Positions 44,699 through 53,703 of a DNA stretch of 64,000 nucleotides are shown piece by piece. Source of the DNA: Rhodobacterales bacterium HKCCE2091. Its GTDB lineage: Bacteria; Pseudomonadota; Alphaproteobacteria; Rhodobacterales; Rhodobacteraceae. The notes below the pieces were generated by a model. It did not search any database and was not told the DNA's origin. It worked only from the letters and a program-made list of their open reading frames with translations. A program made the position numbers and the translations under genes. The stretch's first letter is position 1. Every line of letters begins with the position of its first letter. The DNA lies in NCBI GenBank assembly GCA_015689685.1, contig WVSL01000009.1:1-64000 (forward strand), written 5' to 3'.

Positions 44699-45022
44699 AT
44701 GGCGCGATTCCGCCCCCTTCTCCTCCTGCTTTTCATCGTCATGGCGCTGCCCTGGGGGGCCTATGCGCGTACCTGGGCCGTGCCCGGCGATGATCGGGCC
44801 GCGGCGACCGAGCTGTCGGTGCCGCAGGTTGCGGTCGCGGACCGCGCACATCGCTGCCGCATCGGCACGCTTCCGGGCAACGGCTGCGGGCCGGATCTCG
44901 CCCTTCCCGCCGAACCGGCGGGGCGGCCATCGGCAGCTTTGTCCGCAGGCCATCCGCGCAACGCGCAATGGGCCGTCGCCGCGCTGACGCCCGCACCGCC
45001 CCGGGGGCCGCCCCGCGCCTGA
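44699..45022 (+). CDS. Small exported protein, unknown
   Basis: The 107-residue product begins with a hydrophobic signal peptide (MARFRPLLLLLFIVMALPWG, cleavage near AYA). The mature part is Ala/Pro-rich with two cysteines (HRCRIGTLPGNGCGPD) and no recognised domain. A TTG at 44690, with AAAGG six bases upstream, is an alternative start. It lies 71 bases after the Tat-type protein gene and 50 bases before the L,D-transpeptidase; all three are exported and may form one transcript. Confidence 0.6.
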   Translation: MARFRPLLLLLFIVMALPWGAYARTWAVPGDDRAAATELSVPQVAVADRAHRCRIGTLPGNGCGPDLALPAEPAGRPSAALSAGHPRNAQWAVAALTPAPPRGPPRA

Positions 45023-45072
45023 AGCTCGACCTGCGCCGTTCGCAATCGAGTTTCTCCGAAAGGATCCCCGCC

Positions 45073-45774
45073 ATGATGACCCGACGCGCCTTTGCCGCGC
45101 TCGGCGGCGCGGCCGCCCTTGCCGCCTGCGCCCGCCCCGAAGCCGACGTTTCCCGCAGCGAGACCTTCGTTGCCCCGCCGCCACCGCCGCCGATGCCGGA
45201 TTGCTACGGCGCGGTCGCGGGCGAGCCCTACCCGGTCCCCGCCGTGCCCGCCGGGATCGTCCCCCCCGATCTCTGGCGGCGCGAGGTCGCCAACCCGCTG
45301 CCGGGCGCCGCGCGGGGCACGATTCTCGTCGACCCCGGCGAAGCCGTCCTGCATTTCGTCGAAGGACCGGACCGCGCGATCCGCTACGGCGTCAGTCCCG
45401 GCCGCGACGGGTTCGCGTGGTCCGGCACCGCGCGGCTCCAGTTCGGGCGGGAATGGCCGCGCTGGAACGTGCCTGACACGATGATCGCCCGCCAGCCGGA
45501 GCTGGAGCCCTATTCCGTCGCGAACGGCGGCATGGATCCGGGGCCGGGAAACCCGCTTGGCGCCCGTGCGCTCTACCTGTTCCGGAACGGCGAGGACACG
45601 CTCTACCGCATTCACGGCGGTTGCGAGCCGCGCTACCTCGGGCAGGCGGTGTCGTCGGGCTGCATCCGGATGCTCGACCAGGACGTGATCGACCTCTACG
45701 ACCGTTCGGTCCACGGCGCGGACGTGATCGTGCTGCCGTCGATGCTGCCGGAGTCGCTCGCGGCGGTGTACTGA
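45073..45774 (+). CDS. L,D-transpeptidase lipoprotein (YkuD family)
   Basis: The 233-residue protein begins with a twin-Arg-like lipoprotein signal (MMTRRAFAALGGAAALAAC) whose lipobox cysteine is Cys19. The YkuD domain carries the catalytic motif IHGGCEPRYLGQAVSSGCIR, the H...S-G-C-x-R signature. Such enzymes make 3-3 peptidoglycan cross-links or attach lipoproteins. It lies downstream of two small exported proteins. Its last 79 bases overlap the 3' end of a convergent DUF1127 gene, so the C-terminus or the DUF1127 tail could be shorter in reality. Confidence 0.88.
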   Translation: MMTRRAFAALGGAAALAACARPEADVSRSETFVAPPPPPPMPDCYGAVAGEPYPVPAVPAGIVPPDLWRREVANPLPGAARGTILVDPGEAVLHFVEGPDRAIRYGVSPGRDGFAWSGTARLQFGREWPRWNVPDTMIARQPELEPYSVANGGMDPGPGNPLGARALYLFRNGEDTLYRIHGGCEPRYLGQAVSSGCIRMLDQDVIDLYDRSVHGADVIVLPSMLPESLAAVY

Positions 45775-45968
45775 TCCCGTTGCACCCCGATGTCGTCCAG
45801 CAGGTGCGGCGACAGCGCGCCGAGGCGGTCGATCGCCTCGGCCCTCGCTGCCACGAGCCTCCGCCGCGCCCGACGCTCAGCAGATTTCCTGATCCAGGCG
45901 CGGAGGCCGTCGCGGACGGTTCCGGTGCTGGCGGAATGACGCGAAGGGAAGTCGAGGACGATGGACAT
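45696..45968 (-). CDS. DUF1127-domain protein
   Basis: The 90-residue product has a DUF1127 domain (RRARRRLVAARAEAIDRLG, then HLLDDIGVQRDQ), a small Arg-rich helical domain common in alphaproteobacteria and sometimes used in RNA-linked stress or phosphate responses. The conserved core ends at about residue 68; the following tail lies in the 79-base overlap with the L,D-transpeptidase gene. ATG 45968 is selected (MSIVLDFPSR). A promoter-like TTGAGC-17-GTATCA precedes it. It diverges from the LysR gene at 46075. Confidence 0.8.
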   Translation of the reverse strand: MSIVLDFPSRHSASTGTVRDGLRAWIRKSAERRARRRLVAARAEAIDRLGALSPHLLDDIGVQRDQYTAASDSGSIDGSTITSAPWTERS

Positions 45969-46005
45969 CGCAATCACGGATGAGACAAAGGGGTTACGGC
46001 ACCTG

Positions 46006-46034
46006 TGATACAGCCCGCCGCCCCTTGCGCTCAA
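46006..46034 (-). promoter_or_regulatory. Candidate promoter of the DUF1127 gene
   Basis: On the leftward strand a -35 TTGAGC (46034-46029) is followed after 17 bases by GTATCA (46011-46006). The DUF1127 ATG lies about 38 bases further. The box spacing is right but the -10 is imperfect. Confidence 0.45.
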
Positions 46035-46054
46035 ACCACTTTCGCGGACATGGT

Positions 46055-46073
46055 GGATCAGGAAATCTGATCC
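46055..46073. promoter_or_regulatory. LysR-type operator (ATC-N9-GAT dyad)
   Basis: GGATCAG (46055-46061) and CTGATCC (46067-46073) are a perfect 7-bp inverted repeat with spacer GAAAT. It contains the LysR T-N11-A pattern. It ends 1 base before the first ATG (46075) of the LysR gene and lies in the shared 106-base gap with the DUF1127 gene, so it fits an autoregulated, divergent operator. Confidence 0.6.
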
Positions 46074-46074
46074 A

Positions 46075-46995
46075 ATGCCCGCCATGCCCTTGCCGCCGCT
46101 CAACGCCCTCCGCGCCTTCGAGGCCGCCGCCCGACACGGCGGCTTCATCGGCGCGGCGGAGGAGCTGAACGTCACGCGCGGGGCGATCAGCCGCCACGTC
46201 AAGTTGCTGGAGGCCCGGCTCGGCACGCAGCTTTTCCGGCGCCACGCAAACGGCATCGCGCTGACCGCGGCGGGCGCGCAGCTTCTGCCGGAACTGACCG
46301 GGGCCTTCGACCGGATCGGCGCGGCGACCGCCCGGATTACCGCGGACCGGAACGAATTGCGGGTGCTCTGCCCGCCCGCCACCTCAATTCGATGGCTGAT
46401 CCCCCGCATCGACCGCTTCCGCGAGGCGCACCCGAAGGTCCGCCTGAAGCTGACCACCGACTATCACGAGGTGGGGGGGTTCAATCCCGCCGAGTTCGAC
46501 CTCGGCTTCTCGGTGGAGCACTGGCCGGGTCGCCTGCCGAACGTGGTGACCGAGCCGCTTCTGCCGGTCTACCTGACCCCCGCCTGCGCGCCCGGCTACC
46601 GCGTCGAAGGCGCGCCCCTCACCGACCCTGCGCAACTGTCCCGCGCACATCTCCTGCACGAGACCCCGCGGCACACCGACTGGCGCGCCTGGGCCGCGAC
46701 CTTCCCGGTGCCCGGCCTCGACCTCGACGAGGGCGACACGTTCACCGTGCTGGAACTGGCGACACGGGCGGCGGTGATGGGGCAGGGCGTGGTCATGGGC
46801 GACCTCCTGCTCTGCCGCGACGAGTTCGAGGCCGGAACCCTCGTCGCCCCGTTCCCCGACATGATCGTCCCGCCCCCCTACGGCGGCATCTGCCTCATCG
46901 GCGGCCGCGAGGCCTGGGACAAGCCGAACGTCCGTGCATTCAGGGAGTGGGTCGCCGAGGTGGCGGCGGCGGACCCGATACACGATCTTGGCTAG
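46075..46995 (+). CDS. LysR-family regulator, GcvA-like
   Basis: The 306-residue protein starts with a LysR helix-turn-helix (LNALRAFEAAARHGGF, ISRHVKLLEARLG) and has the GcvA-type co-inducer domain (RITADRNELRVLCPPA, RFREAHPKVRLKLTTDYHE). ATG 46075 lies one base after the inverted repeat, leaving no ribosome site; ATG 46084 (MPLPPLNALRAF) is an equally good start. It diverges from the DUF1127 gene. The target may be this gene itself or the DUF1127 gene; no metabolic operon is adjacent. Confidence 0.9.
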   Translation: MPAMPLPPLNALRAFEAAARHGGFIGAAEELNVTRGAISRHVKLLEARLGTQLFRRHANGIALTAAGAQLLPELTGAFDRIGAATARITADRNELRVLCPPATSIRWLIPRIDRFREAHPKVRLKLTTDYHEVGGFNPAEFDLGFSVEHWPGRLPNVVTEPLLPVYLTPACAPGYRVEGAPLTDPAQLSRAHLLHETPRHTDWRAWAATFPVPGLDLDEGDTFTVLELATRAAVMGQGVVMGDLLLCRDEFEAGTLVAPFPDMIVPPPYGGICLIGGREAWDKPNVRAFREWVAEVAAADPIHDLG

Positions 46996-47001
46996 TCCCC
47001 G

Positions 47002-47688
47002 TCAGCCCGCCGAAACGGCAAATCCCTCGGGCTTGAACCGTACTCTTGCCTCGGGGCCCTTGGGATCGAGGTCGTAGAGGTGAGGGCGCTTCGAGAGGTA
47101 CGTTCTCCACGTCCGGTCCTGCAGCTTGCTGATCTTGACGCCGTGGCGCGCGTTCATCTGGCCGTTCAGGCTCGCTATGAACATCCCCATTCCGTTCCGG
47201 CTGTTGGCCGCGATCAGCTTGCGGATATTGTGATCCAGTTCGGAGGGCCCGTCGGGTTGGGCATCAGGAACGCGGGAAAGCTCCACGAATTCGTGCAGCA
47301 CCGCGCGGTAATGCAACGGCGTCTTCGCTTCGCCGACGCCGACCACCCGGCACCCGCGTTCCGCCAACCGTTCCGCGATATGCCTGAAATCGCTGTCGGA
47401 GCTTGCAAGCACGAAGCTGTCGTATCCGCGCTCGATCGCGAGTTCGAGGGCATCGAGAGAGATCAGTATGTCCGCCGAGTTCTTAGTCCCGCCCGCGTGG
47501 AAGCCACGGATTCCCGGCACGGCGAACCAGGCGCTGGAGGCTGTCGCCGCGTAGGCCCTGGCGCAGGCCGGGCGCCCGCCGCGCGATGCGATTTCGAGGA
47601 TACGGTCGGCATGATCCGTGCTGACGTTGTCGCCGTCGATCAGAACGGCGACCCGGTCGGCGCGGACGCGGGAGGACGACATATCCAT
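47002..47688 (-). CDS. NYN-domain protein with C-terminal OST-HTH-like domain
   Basis: The 228-residue protein has an N-terminal NYN (PIN-like nuclease) domain with the acidic residues of VAVLIDGDNV, GGTKNSADILISLDALEL and VLASSDSDFRHIAERLAERG. From about 150 the segment HNIRKLIAANSRNGMGMFIA to YDLDPKGPEARVRFKP looks like an OST-HTH/LOTUS RNA-binding domain. It probably binds and perhaps cleaves RNA; target unknown. ATG 47688 or a second ATG 2 codons later are possible. It lies 57 bases downstream of the winged-helix membrane gene, same strand. Confidence 0.83.
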   Translation of the reverse strand: MDMSSSRVRADRVAVLIDGDNVSTDHADRILEIASRGGRPACARAYAATASSAWFAVPGIRGFHAGGTKNSADILISLDALELAIERGYDSFVLASSDSDFRHIAERLAERGCRVVGVGEAKTPLHYRAVLHEFVELSRVPDAQPDGPSELDHNIRKLIAANSRNGMGMFIASLNGQMNARHGVKISKLQDRTWRTYLSKRPHLYDLDPKGPEARVRFKPEGFAVSAG

Positions 47689-47745
47689 TCCAAGAAAGAT
47701 GCGGGTCGATTGCGGTAGGAATTTGACGCGACGGACCCCGGCCCC

Positions 47746-48450
47746 TCACATCATCCGGATCACGTCCTTGTCGATCGCCAGCATGTAGCCGCGGCGGGCG
47801 ATGTTCTTGATCAGGAGTTCCGAGACCATCTGGTTTCCGAGCGTGTCGCGGAGGCGCTTGATGCGGGTCGCGCCGGCGGCTTCCTCGCAGTCCGAGGCGT
47901 TCTTGCCCGACACCATCGCCTCGATCTCCGCGCCGGACAGCACGTCGTCGTCCATCCGTGCCTCGGCCAGCACCGAAAGCGTCTCCATCGCCGCGTCGGT
48001 CAGCTTGAACTCCATGTTGTTCAGCAGGACGACCCGTTCCTCGCGCGACAGGATCAGGCTGGAGACCTGGAGCCCCTTCTTCTCGATCTCGCCCATGCGC
48101 CGGTTCATGTTCACCAGCGCAACGACGAAGACGAGACACGCGATCAGGAGCGCGGTGGCGAAGACCATCAGGATGAAGATGATCGCGCGGTAGCTCGACA
48201 GCACCTCGGAGAACGAGGTGCCGGACTGCGCCAGCACCTCCAGCAGACGGATCGATTCACCCGACGTCAGCGCGTCGTTCTCGATGAAGATCCGTTCCAC
48301 CCGTTCGTTGAAGGCGTTCGCGTCGGGCAGGTTCAGGAACAGCAGGAGCGCCGCGCCGCCGAGGATGACGACGATGGCGAGGATGCCGAACTGTACGACC
48401 CGGGTGCCGGTGATACGGGTCTCAGAAGTGGAGATAGTATCGTCCGGCAT
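47746..48450 (-). CDS. Membrane-tethered winged-helix (OmpR-type) protein
   Basis: The 234-residue protein has two membrane helices (about 20-40, VVQFGILAIVVILGGAALLL; about 89-113, IIFILMVFATALLIACLVFV), a short periplasmic loop between, and a C-terminal OmpR/PhoB-like winged-helix domain (about 130-234) ending with NIARRGYMLAI, the R-x-x-GY wing pattern. Positive residues after the second helix (NMNRRMGEIEKK) place the wHTH in the cytoplasm. ToxR/CadC proteins carry the DNA-binding domain at the other end. It overlaps the upstream exported-protein gene by 29 bases. Confidence 0.82.
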   Translation of the reverse strand: MPDDTISTSETRITGTRVVQFGILAIVVILGGAALLLFLNLPDANAFNERVERIFIENDALTSGESIRLLEVLAQSGTSFSEVLSSYRAIIFILMVFATALLIACLVFVVALVNMNRRMGEIEKKGLQVSSLILSREERVVLLNNMEFKLTDAAMETLSVLAEARMDDDVLSGAEIEAMVSGKNASDCEEAAGATRIKRLRDTLGNQMVSELLIKNIARRGYMLAIDKDVIRMM

Positions 48451-48712
48451 CGGCTTCCCTGGCTGACAGCCCAGTTTCGTCGAAGACCGACATCACCTCA
48501 AGCAGTTCCCACCCCTCGGTGGCCACGCGCCGGGCGATCTCGGGCCCCGCCGCGTCCACGGAACAGACGTTGTCGGGGATCTCGATCACGCCGTAATGGA
48601 GCCTCAGGGGGTTGTCCATCTTGGCCTTGTAATCGGCGAAGCAGGCCGCGCTCGCCGGCAGTGCGGCAAGCAGCGAGAGCGCGAAGGCCCATATGGCGAG
48701 TGTGCGTTTCAT
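48422..48712 (-). CDS. Small exported protein, unknown
   Basis: The 96-residue product has a Sec signal peptide (MKRTLAIWAFALSLLAALPA, cleavage at ASA-A). The mature chain has two cysteines (ACFADYKAK and DNVCSVDAAG) and WELLEVMSVFDE and AGRYYLHF near the end; I recognise no domain. It precedes the membrane winged-helix gene with a 29-base overlap, so the two are translationally linked. A periplasmic input for that regulator would be a natural, but untested, role. Confidence 0.72.
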   Translation of the reverse strand: MKRTLAIWAFALSLLAALPASAACFADYKAKMDNPLRLHYGVIEIPDNVCSVDAAGPEIARRVATEGWELLEVMSVFDETGLSAREADAGRYYLHF

Positions 48713-48883
48713 GCGGCCGAGAATGTGCAATTCGCGTCCGTCATTCAATAACGACGGCACTTCACGGCCCCGTTATCCGATGTCCGACCCCCGATATTGA
48801 GCGACATCGCGGGTCGGGCCGAACCTGCCTCCATCGCGCCGCCTTCCCCGCGGCGTCCCGCTGCCCGATCCGAGGAGGTTCAC

Positions 48884-49342
48884 ATGGCCGCATCCATTCG
48901 CGAGAGCGTGACCGCACTGGCCCTGGCCGGGGCCGTGGCGCTGACCGCCGTCACCGCGCCTGCCGCCCCGGCCCGCGCCGACAACGAGGAAATCGCCGGT
49001 GTCATCGCCGGGCTGGCGGCCCTGTTCATCATCGGCCGCGCCATCGAACAGCACAACGACCGCAACCAGCCGGTCACGCGCAACGTCCCGCCGCCGCTGA
49101 CGCATCGCCCGCACCCGCCGCAGCCGCAGGTCCGCCTGATCGCGCCCGCGCGCTGCTACCGGGACTTCGGCACCGTGCGCGGCTACCTCGCGCAGTGCAT
49201 GCAGCAGAACGTGGCGCGTCCCGGCCTGCTGCCGCCGGAATGCATCACCCGTGTCCACACCAACCACGGCCCGCGGAACCTTTTCGCCGGCCGCTGCCTC
49301 GCCCGCTTCGGCTGGCAACGGGAACCTGGGTTCCACCCGTAA
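48884..49342 (+). CDS. Exported protein with Cys-rich C-terminus, unknown
   Basis: The 152-residue protein has a signal peptide after MAASIRESVTALALAGAVAL (cleavage near ARAD), then AGVIAGLAALFIIGRAIE as a possible second hydrophobic helix, a Pro-rich segment, and a C-terminal part with four cysteines (ARCYRDFG, AQCMQQN, PECITRV, GRCLARFG). GAGGAGG precedes ATG 48884. A strong terminator follows at 49368. Function unknown; it may be an envelope protein. Confidence 0.75.
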   Translation: MAASIRESVTALALAGAVALTAVTAPAAPARADNEEIAGVIAGLAALFIIGRAIEQHNDRNQPVTRNVPPPLTHRPHPPQPQVRLIAPARCYRDFGTVRGYLAQCMQQNVARPGLLPPECITRVHTNHGPRNLFAGRCLARFGWQREPGFHP

Positions 49343-49367
49343 ACCGGCCCGAGCAGTGAGGCAGGCA

Positions 49368-49404
49368 GGCGGCGGCGTTCTGGGGACGCCGCCGCCACTT
49401 TTTT
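49368..49404 (+). terminator. Strong intrinsic terminator
   Basis: GGCGGCGGCGT (49368-49378) pairs perfectly with ACGCCGCCGCC (49386-49396), loop of 7 bases, then AC and TTTTTT at 49399-49404. It ends the exported-protein gene 26 bases after its stop and separates it from rnhB. Confidence 0.88.
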
Positions 49405-49460
49405 CACGCCGCGGCCGGGCGCGTCGCACTGTCCCGCCGGGTTGCGCGCTGCCGGTCGTC

Positions 49461-50088
49461 ATGGTCTCTGGGGGCATGGGACCGGATTTCAGCCGCGAAA
49501 CGGAACTTGCCTGCCGCGTCGCCGGGATCGACGAGGTCGGCCGCGGCCCTCTGGCCGGGCCGGTGACGGCGGCCGCGGTGATCCTGGACCCCGCCTGTAT
49601 CCCCGACGGCCTGAACGATTCAAAGAAACTGACCGCGATCCGCCGGGACGCGCTGCACGATACCCTGCACGGCTGCGCCGAGATCGGGATCGGGTGGGCG
49701 ACTGTCGCCGAGATCGACGCGATGAACATCCGCGCGGCCAGCCTGCTCGCGATGGCGCGCGCGCTGTCCGCCCTGCCGCTGCCGCCGGAACACGCGCTGG
49801 TCGACGGCAACGCGCTGCCGGACCTGCCCTGCGCGGGGACCGCCGTGGTGCGCGGCGACGGGCTCTGCCTGTCGATCGCGGCGGCCTCGATCGTGGCCAA
49901 GGTCGCTCGCGACAGGCACATGGTGGCGCTCGCGCAACAGCACCCGGAGTACGGTTGGGACCGCAACGCCGGTTATCCGACAAAGGCGCACCTGGAGGCG
50001 CTTGAACGCCACGGTGTGACCCCCGCCCATAGGCGGACTTTCGCGCCAGTGCACAAGATATTGTATCAAGCCAAAACCGTAACATGCT

Positions 50089-50090
<2 letters not shown>
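49461..50090 (+). CDS. rnhB: Ribonuclease HII
   Basis: RNase HII removes RNA from RNA-DNA hybrids. The 209-residue protein has the acidic catalytic motif AGIDEVGRGPLAGPV, LNDSKKL, LVDGN and AAASIVAKVARDRHM. Starts at ATG 49461 or ATG 49476 are both possible; neither has a well-spaced ribosome site, so the N-terminus is uncertain by five residues. It is followed after 115 bases by ccrM, an order I know from alphaproteobacteria but did not check. Confidence 0.94.
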
Positions 50091-51306
<1,216 letters not shown>

Positions 51307-51361
51307 AAGGTGCATACCGCCCGTGCCTGCGGCCGCTTGCGGCCCGTGTGGCGCGACCTCG

Positions 51362-51408
51362 GGCCCCGTCCGGTCGTCTACCTCGTGACCGGCGGGGCCT
51401 CTTTTTTT
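51362..51408 (+). terminator. Intrinsic terminator after ccrM
   Basis: The arm GGCCCCG-T-CCGGTC (51362-51375) pairs with GACCGG then CGGGGCC (51387-51399), leaving one bulged T, and is followed by TC and seven T at 51402-51408. It lies 55 bases after the ccrM stop and abuts the convergent AlkB-like gene. Confidence 0.85.
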
Positions 51409-51409
51409 C

Positions 51410-52522
51410 TCAGGCTCCGGTCCAGTCCGCGACATCCGGGTAGTGCCGTCGCCGCCAGGCCCTGACCCGTGGCCCCATGACCCGGTGCCACAGGGGCGGC
51501 ACCAGCGCGATACCGACCATCACCGGGTATCCCGCCGGCAGTTCCGGCGCCTCGCCCGCCCGCGTCTGCAACAGCGGGTAGCGCCGGTCGGGCTTCATGT
51601 GGTGATCGGAATGGCGTTGCAGGTTGATGAGCAGCCAGTTCGATGCCGTCTGGGTCGCGTTCCACGAATGGTGCGGGCCGGCCGGTTCGTAGCGGCCGTC
51701 TGCAAGGCGCCGGCGCGACAGGCCGTAGTGCTCGACGTAGTTGACCAGTTCCAGTTGCAGGATCGCGAAGGCCGCCTGCACGACGAACACCATCAGCCCG
51801 AGCGCGCCGCCGAGCACGATCGCCAGCAGGAGGCAGCCGATCTCCAGCGCTGCGTAGGTCCAGAACGGGTTCGACCGGTGCCACCACGGCCGACCGGCGC
51901 GGGCGAGCTTTGCGGTCTCGGCGCGGAAGGCGGAAACCGGCCCGCCCGCCACGACCCGCCGCAGGAACCGCCAGAAGCCTTCTCCGAGCGGTGCGGTCAC
52001 CGTGTCGCGCGGGGTGCCGACATGGGTGTGGTGAACCAGCAAGTGTTCCGACCGGAAATGCCCGTAGAGCACCATCGCCAGCAGCATGTCGGCCAGCCGC
52101 CGTTCGAAGCGCGGTCGCTGGTGCATCAGTTCATGCGCGTAGTTGATCCCGATGGTCCCGGTCAGCGTCCCCGCCGCGGCGGCGAGGCCGATGGCCTCGG
52201 GGACCGACAGGTGGGGCGCGCGCGGGACGTAGGCGACGAGGCCGAACAGCATCACCGCCTGGATCGGCACCCAGGCGAAGGTGACCATCCGGTGCCAGCG
52301 CAGCCGCGCGGTGTCGGTCGCGGGATCGGCGTTGACCGGGTTCCGGCCGAGCGCCGCGTCGAGCAGGATGAACAGCCACCACGAGGCCGCCGGCACCAGC
52401 AGGAACCACGCGCCGCCCTTCGCCGCGGCGAAGGCGAGGATCGGCGGCAGCAGCAGGATCGGCGCCCAGAAGGGCAGCGCCGCGCCGAGCCTCGTGTCGC
52501 TGTTCGGGCCGGTGGTGTCCAT
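51410..52522 (-). CDS. AlkB-type membrane alkane 1-monooxygenase
   Basis: AlkB enzymes hydroxylate the end of medium-chain alkanes with a di-iron site. The 370-residue protein has several membrane helices and the His boxes HELMH (130-134), EHLLVHHTH (159-167), NYVEHYG (261-267) and LQRHSDHH (301-308), the set of AlkB family members. No rubredoxin or rubredoxin reductase gene is adjacent, so electron transfer partners must be elsewhere. Related membrane hydroxylases and desaturases share the boxes, so the substrate is inferred. ATG 52522 is chosen; TTG 52558 also possible. Confidence 0.87.
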   Translation of the reverse strand: MDTTGPNSDTRLGAALPFWAPILLLPPILAFAAAKGGAWFLLVPAASWWLFILLDAALGRNPVNADPATDTARLRWHRMVTFAWVPIQAVMLFGLVAYVPRAPHLSVPEAIGLAAAAGTLTGTIGINYAHELMHQRPRFERRLADMLLAMVLYGHFRSEHLLVHHTHVGTPRDTVTAPLGEGFWRFLRRVVAGGPVSAFRAETAKLARAGRPWWHRSNPFWTYAALEIGCLLLAIVLGGALGLMVFVVQAAFAILQLELVNYVEHYGLSRRRLADGRYEPAGPHHSWNATQTASNWLLINLQRHSDHHMKPDRRYPLLQTRAGEAPELPAGYPVMVGIALVPPLWHRVMGPRVRAWRRRHYPDVADWTGA

Positions 52523-52565
52523 GCCGCGGAGTGTCCGTTCGGGTGCGGTCCGGGTCAATGCCCCG

Positions 52566-53621
52566 TCACGGCCGGTCGAACAGCGGACGGGCGAGGTCGA
52601 AGGCCTTCCGCATCACCGTCGGCAGGGCGGAGGGGCGGAAGTCGTGCTTCGCGACGAATAGCCCCCGGTCGGGCTCGGTATTCTCCGGCAGATCCGCGAC
52701 GCGGAGGGCGAGGCGCAGGTGAAAATGGGTGAAGGTGTGCCGCACCTCCAGCCCCGGATCGCGCCAGTCGCCGGACGCGGGCGGTGTCCCGTCCGGAACC
52801 GTCTCCGCCCAGTCGCTGCCGGGCCAGCCGAGCATCCCGCCGAGCAGCCCCTTCGGCGGCCGCGTCTCCAAGAGCCAGGCACCGTCCGCCCGCCGCCCGA
52901 GAAACGCGATGCCCTGCCGCACCGGTTTCGCGGCCTTCGGGGTCTTGCGCGGAAGCTCCGCGGCGATCCCCTGCGCCCGCGCCGCGCAATGTTCCATCAC
53001 CGGGCAGATGCCGCAGGCAGGGCTGCGCGGCGAACAGATCGTCGCGCCGAGATCCATCACCGCCTGCGCGTGGTCGCCGGGATGGTCCCCCGGCGTCAGC
53101 CGCGCGGCATGGGACTTCAGGGCGGGCTTGGCGGCCGGCAGCGGGGTTTCGACGGCGAAAAGCCGCGCCATCACCCGCTCCACATTGCCGTCCATCACCA
53201 CGGCCGGTTCGTCGAAGGCGATCGCGGCGATGGCGGCGGCGGTGTAGGGGCCGATGCCGGGGAGCTCCATCAGTTCCGCCTCGGTGTCGGGGAACCCGCC
53301 CCGCGCGGCGACGGCGCGGGCGCATTTCAGGAGATTGCGGGCGCGCGCGTAGTAGCCGAGCCCGGCCCATTCCGCCATCACCGCCGCATCCTCGGCGGCG
53401 GCGAGCGCGCCGAAATCGGGCCAGAGCGCGGTGAACCGCTCGAAATAGCCCTTCACCGCGGCGACGGTGGTCTGTTGCAGCATCACCTCGGACAGCCAGA
53501 CGCGGTAGGGATCGGGGCGATATCCCGCCAGCCGCGCCGCGGGACCGACGCGCCACGGCAGATCGCGGGCGTGGACCATGTACCAGTCCCGCAATGCCAC
53601 GGTGATCGCCTGCTCGCGCAA
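52566..53621 (-). CDS. mutY: A/G-specific adenine glycosylase
   Basis: MutY removes adenine mispaired with 8-oxoguanine. The 351-residue protein has the HhH region ELPGIGPYTAAAIAAIAF with following Asp, the 4Fe-4S cysteines in CSPRSPACGICPVMEHC (C-x6-C-x2-C-x5-C) and a C-terminal MutT-like domain. The N-terminus starts from TTG 53621 with GGGGG upstream; ATG 53579 would cut into the domain. It lies 43 bases upstream of the AlkB-like gene on the same strand. Confidence 0.95.
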   Translation of the reverse strand: MREQAITVALRDWYMVHARDLPWRVGPAARLAGYRPDPYRVWLSEVMLQQTTVAAVKGYFERFTALWPDFGALAAAEDAAVMAEWAGLGYYARARNLLKCARAVAARGGFPDTEAELMELPGIGPYTAAAIAAIAFDEPAVVMDGNVERVMARLFAVETPLPAAKPALKSHAARLTPGDHPGDHAQAVMDLGATICSPRSPACGICPVMEHCAARAQGIAAELPRKTPKAAKPVRQGIAFLGRRADGAWLLETRPPKGLLGGMLGWPGSDWAETVPDGTPPASGDWRDPGLEVRHTFTHFHLRLALRVADLPENTEPDRGLFVAKHDFRPSALPTVMRKAFDLARPLFDRP

Positions 53622-53703
53622 AGGTGAGATTCCCCCGTCCGCCCGGCCTTTTCCCCGGCCGTCCGCTGTCCTAGATTGCCGTCAACCATTTGGAAAGGTG
53701 CCG

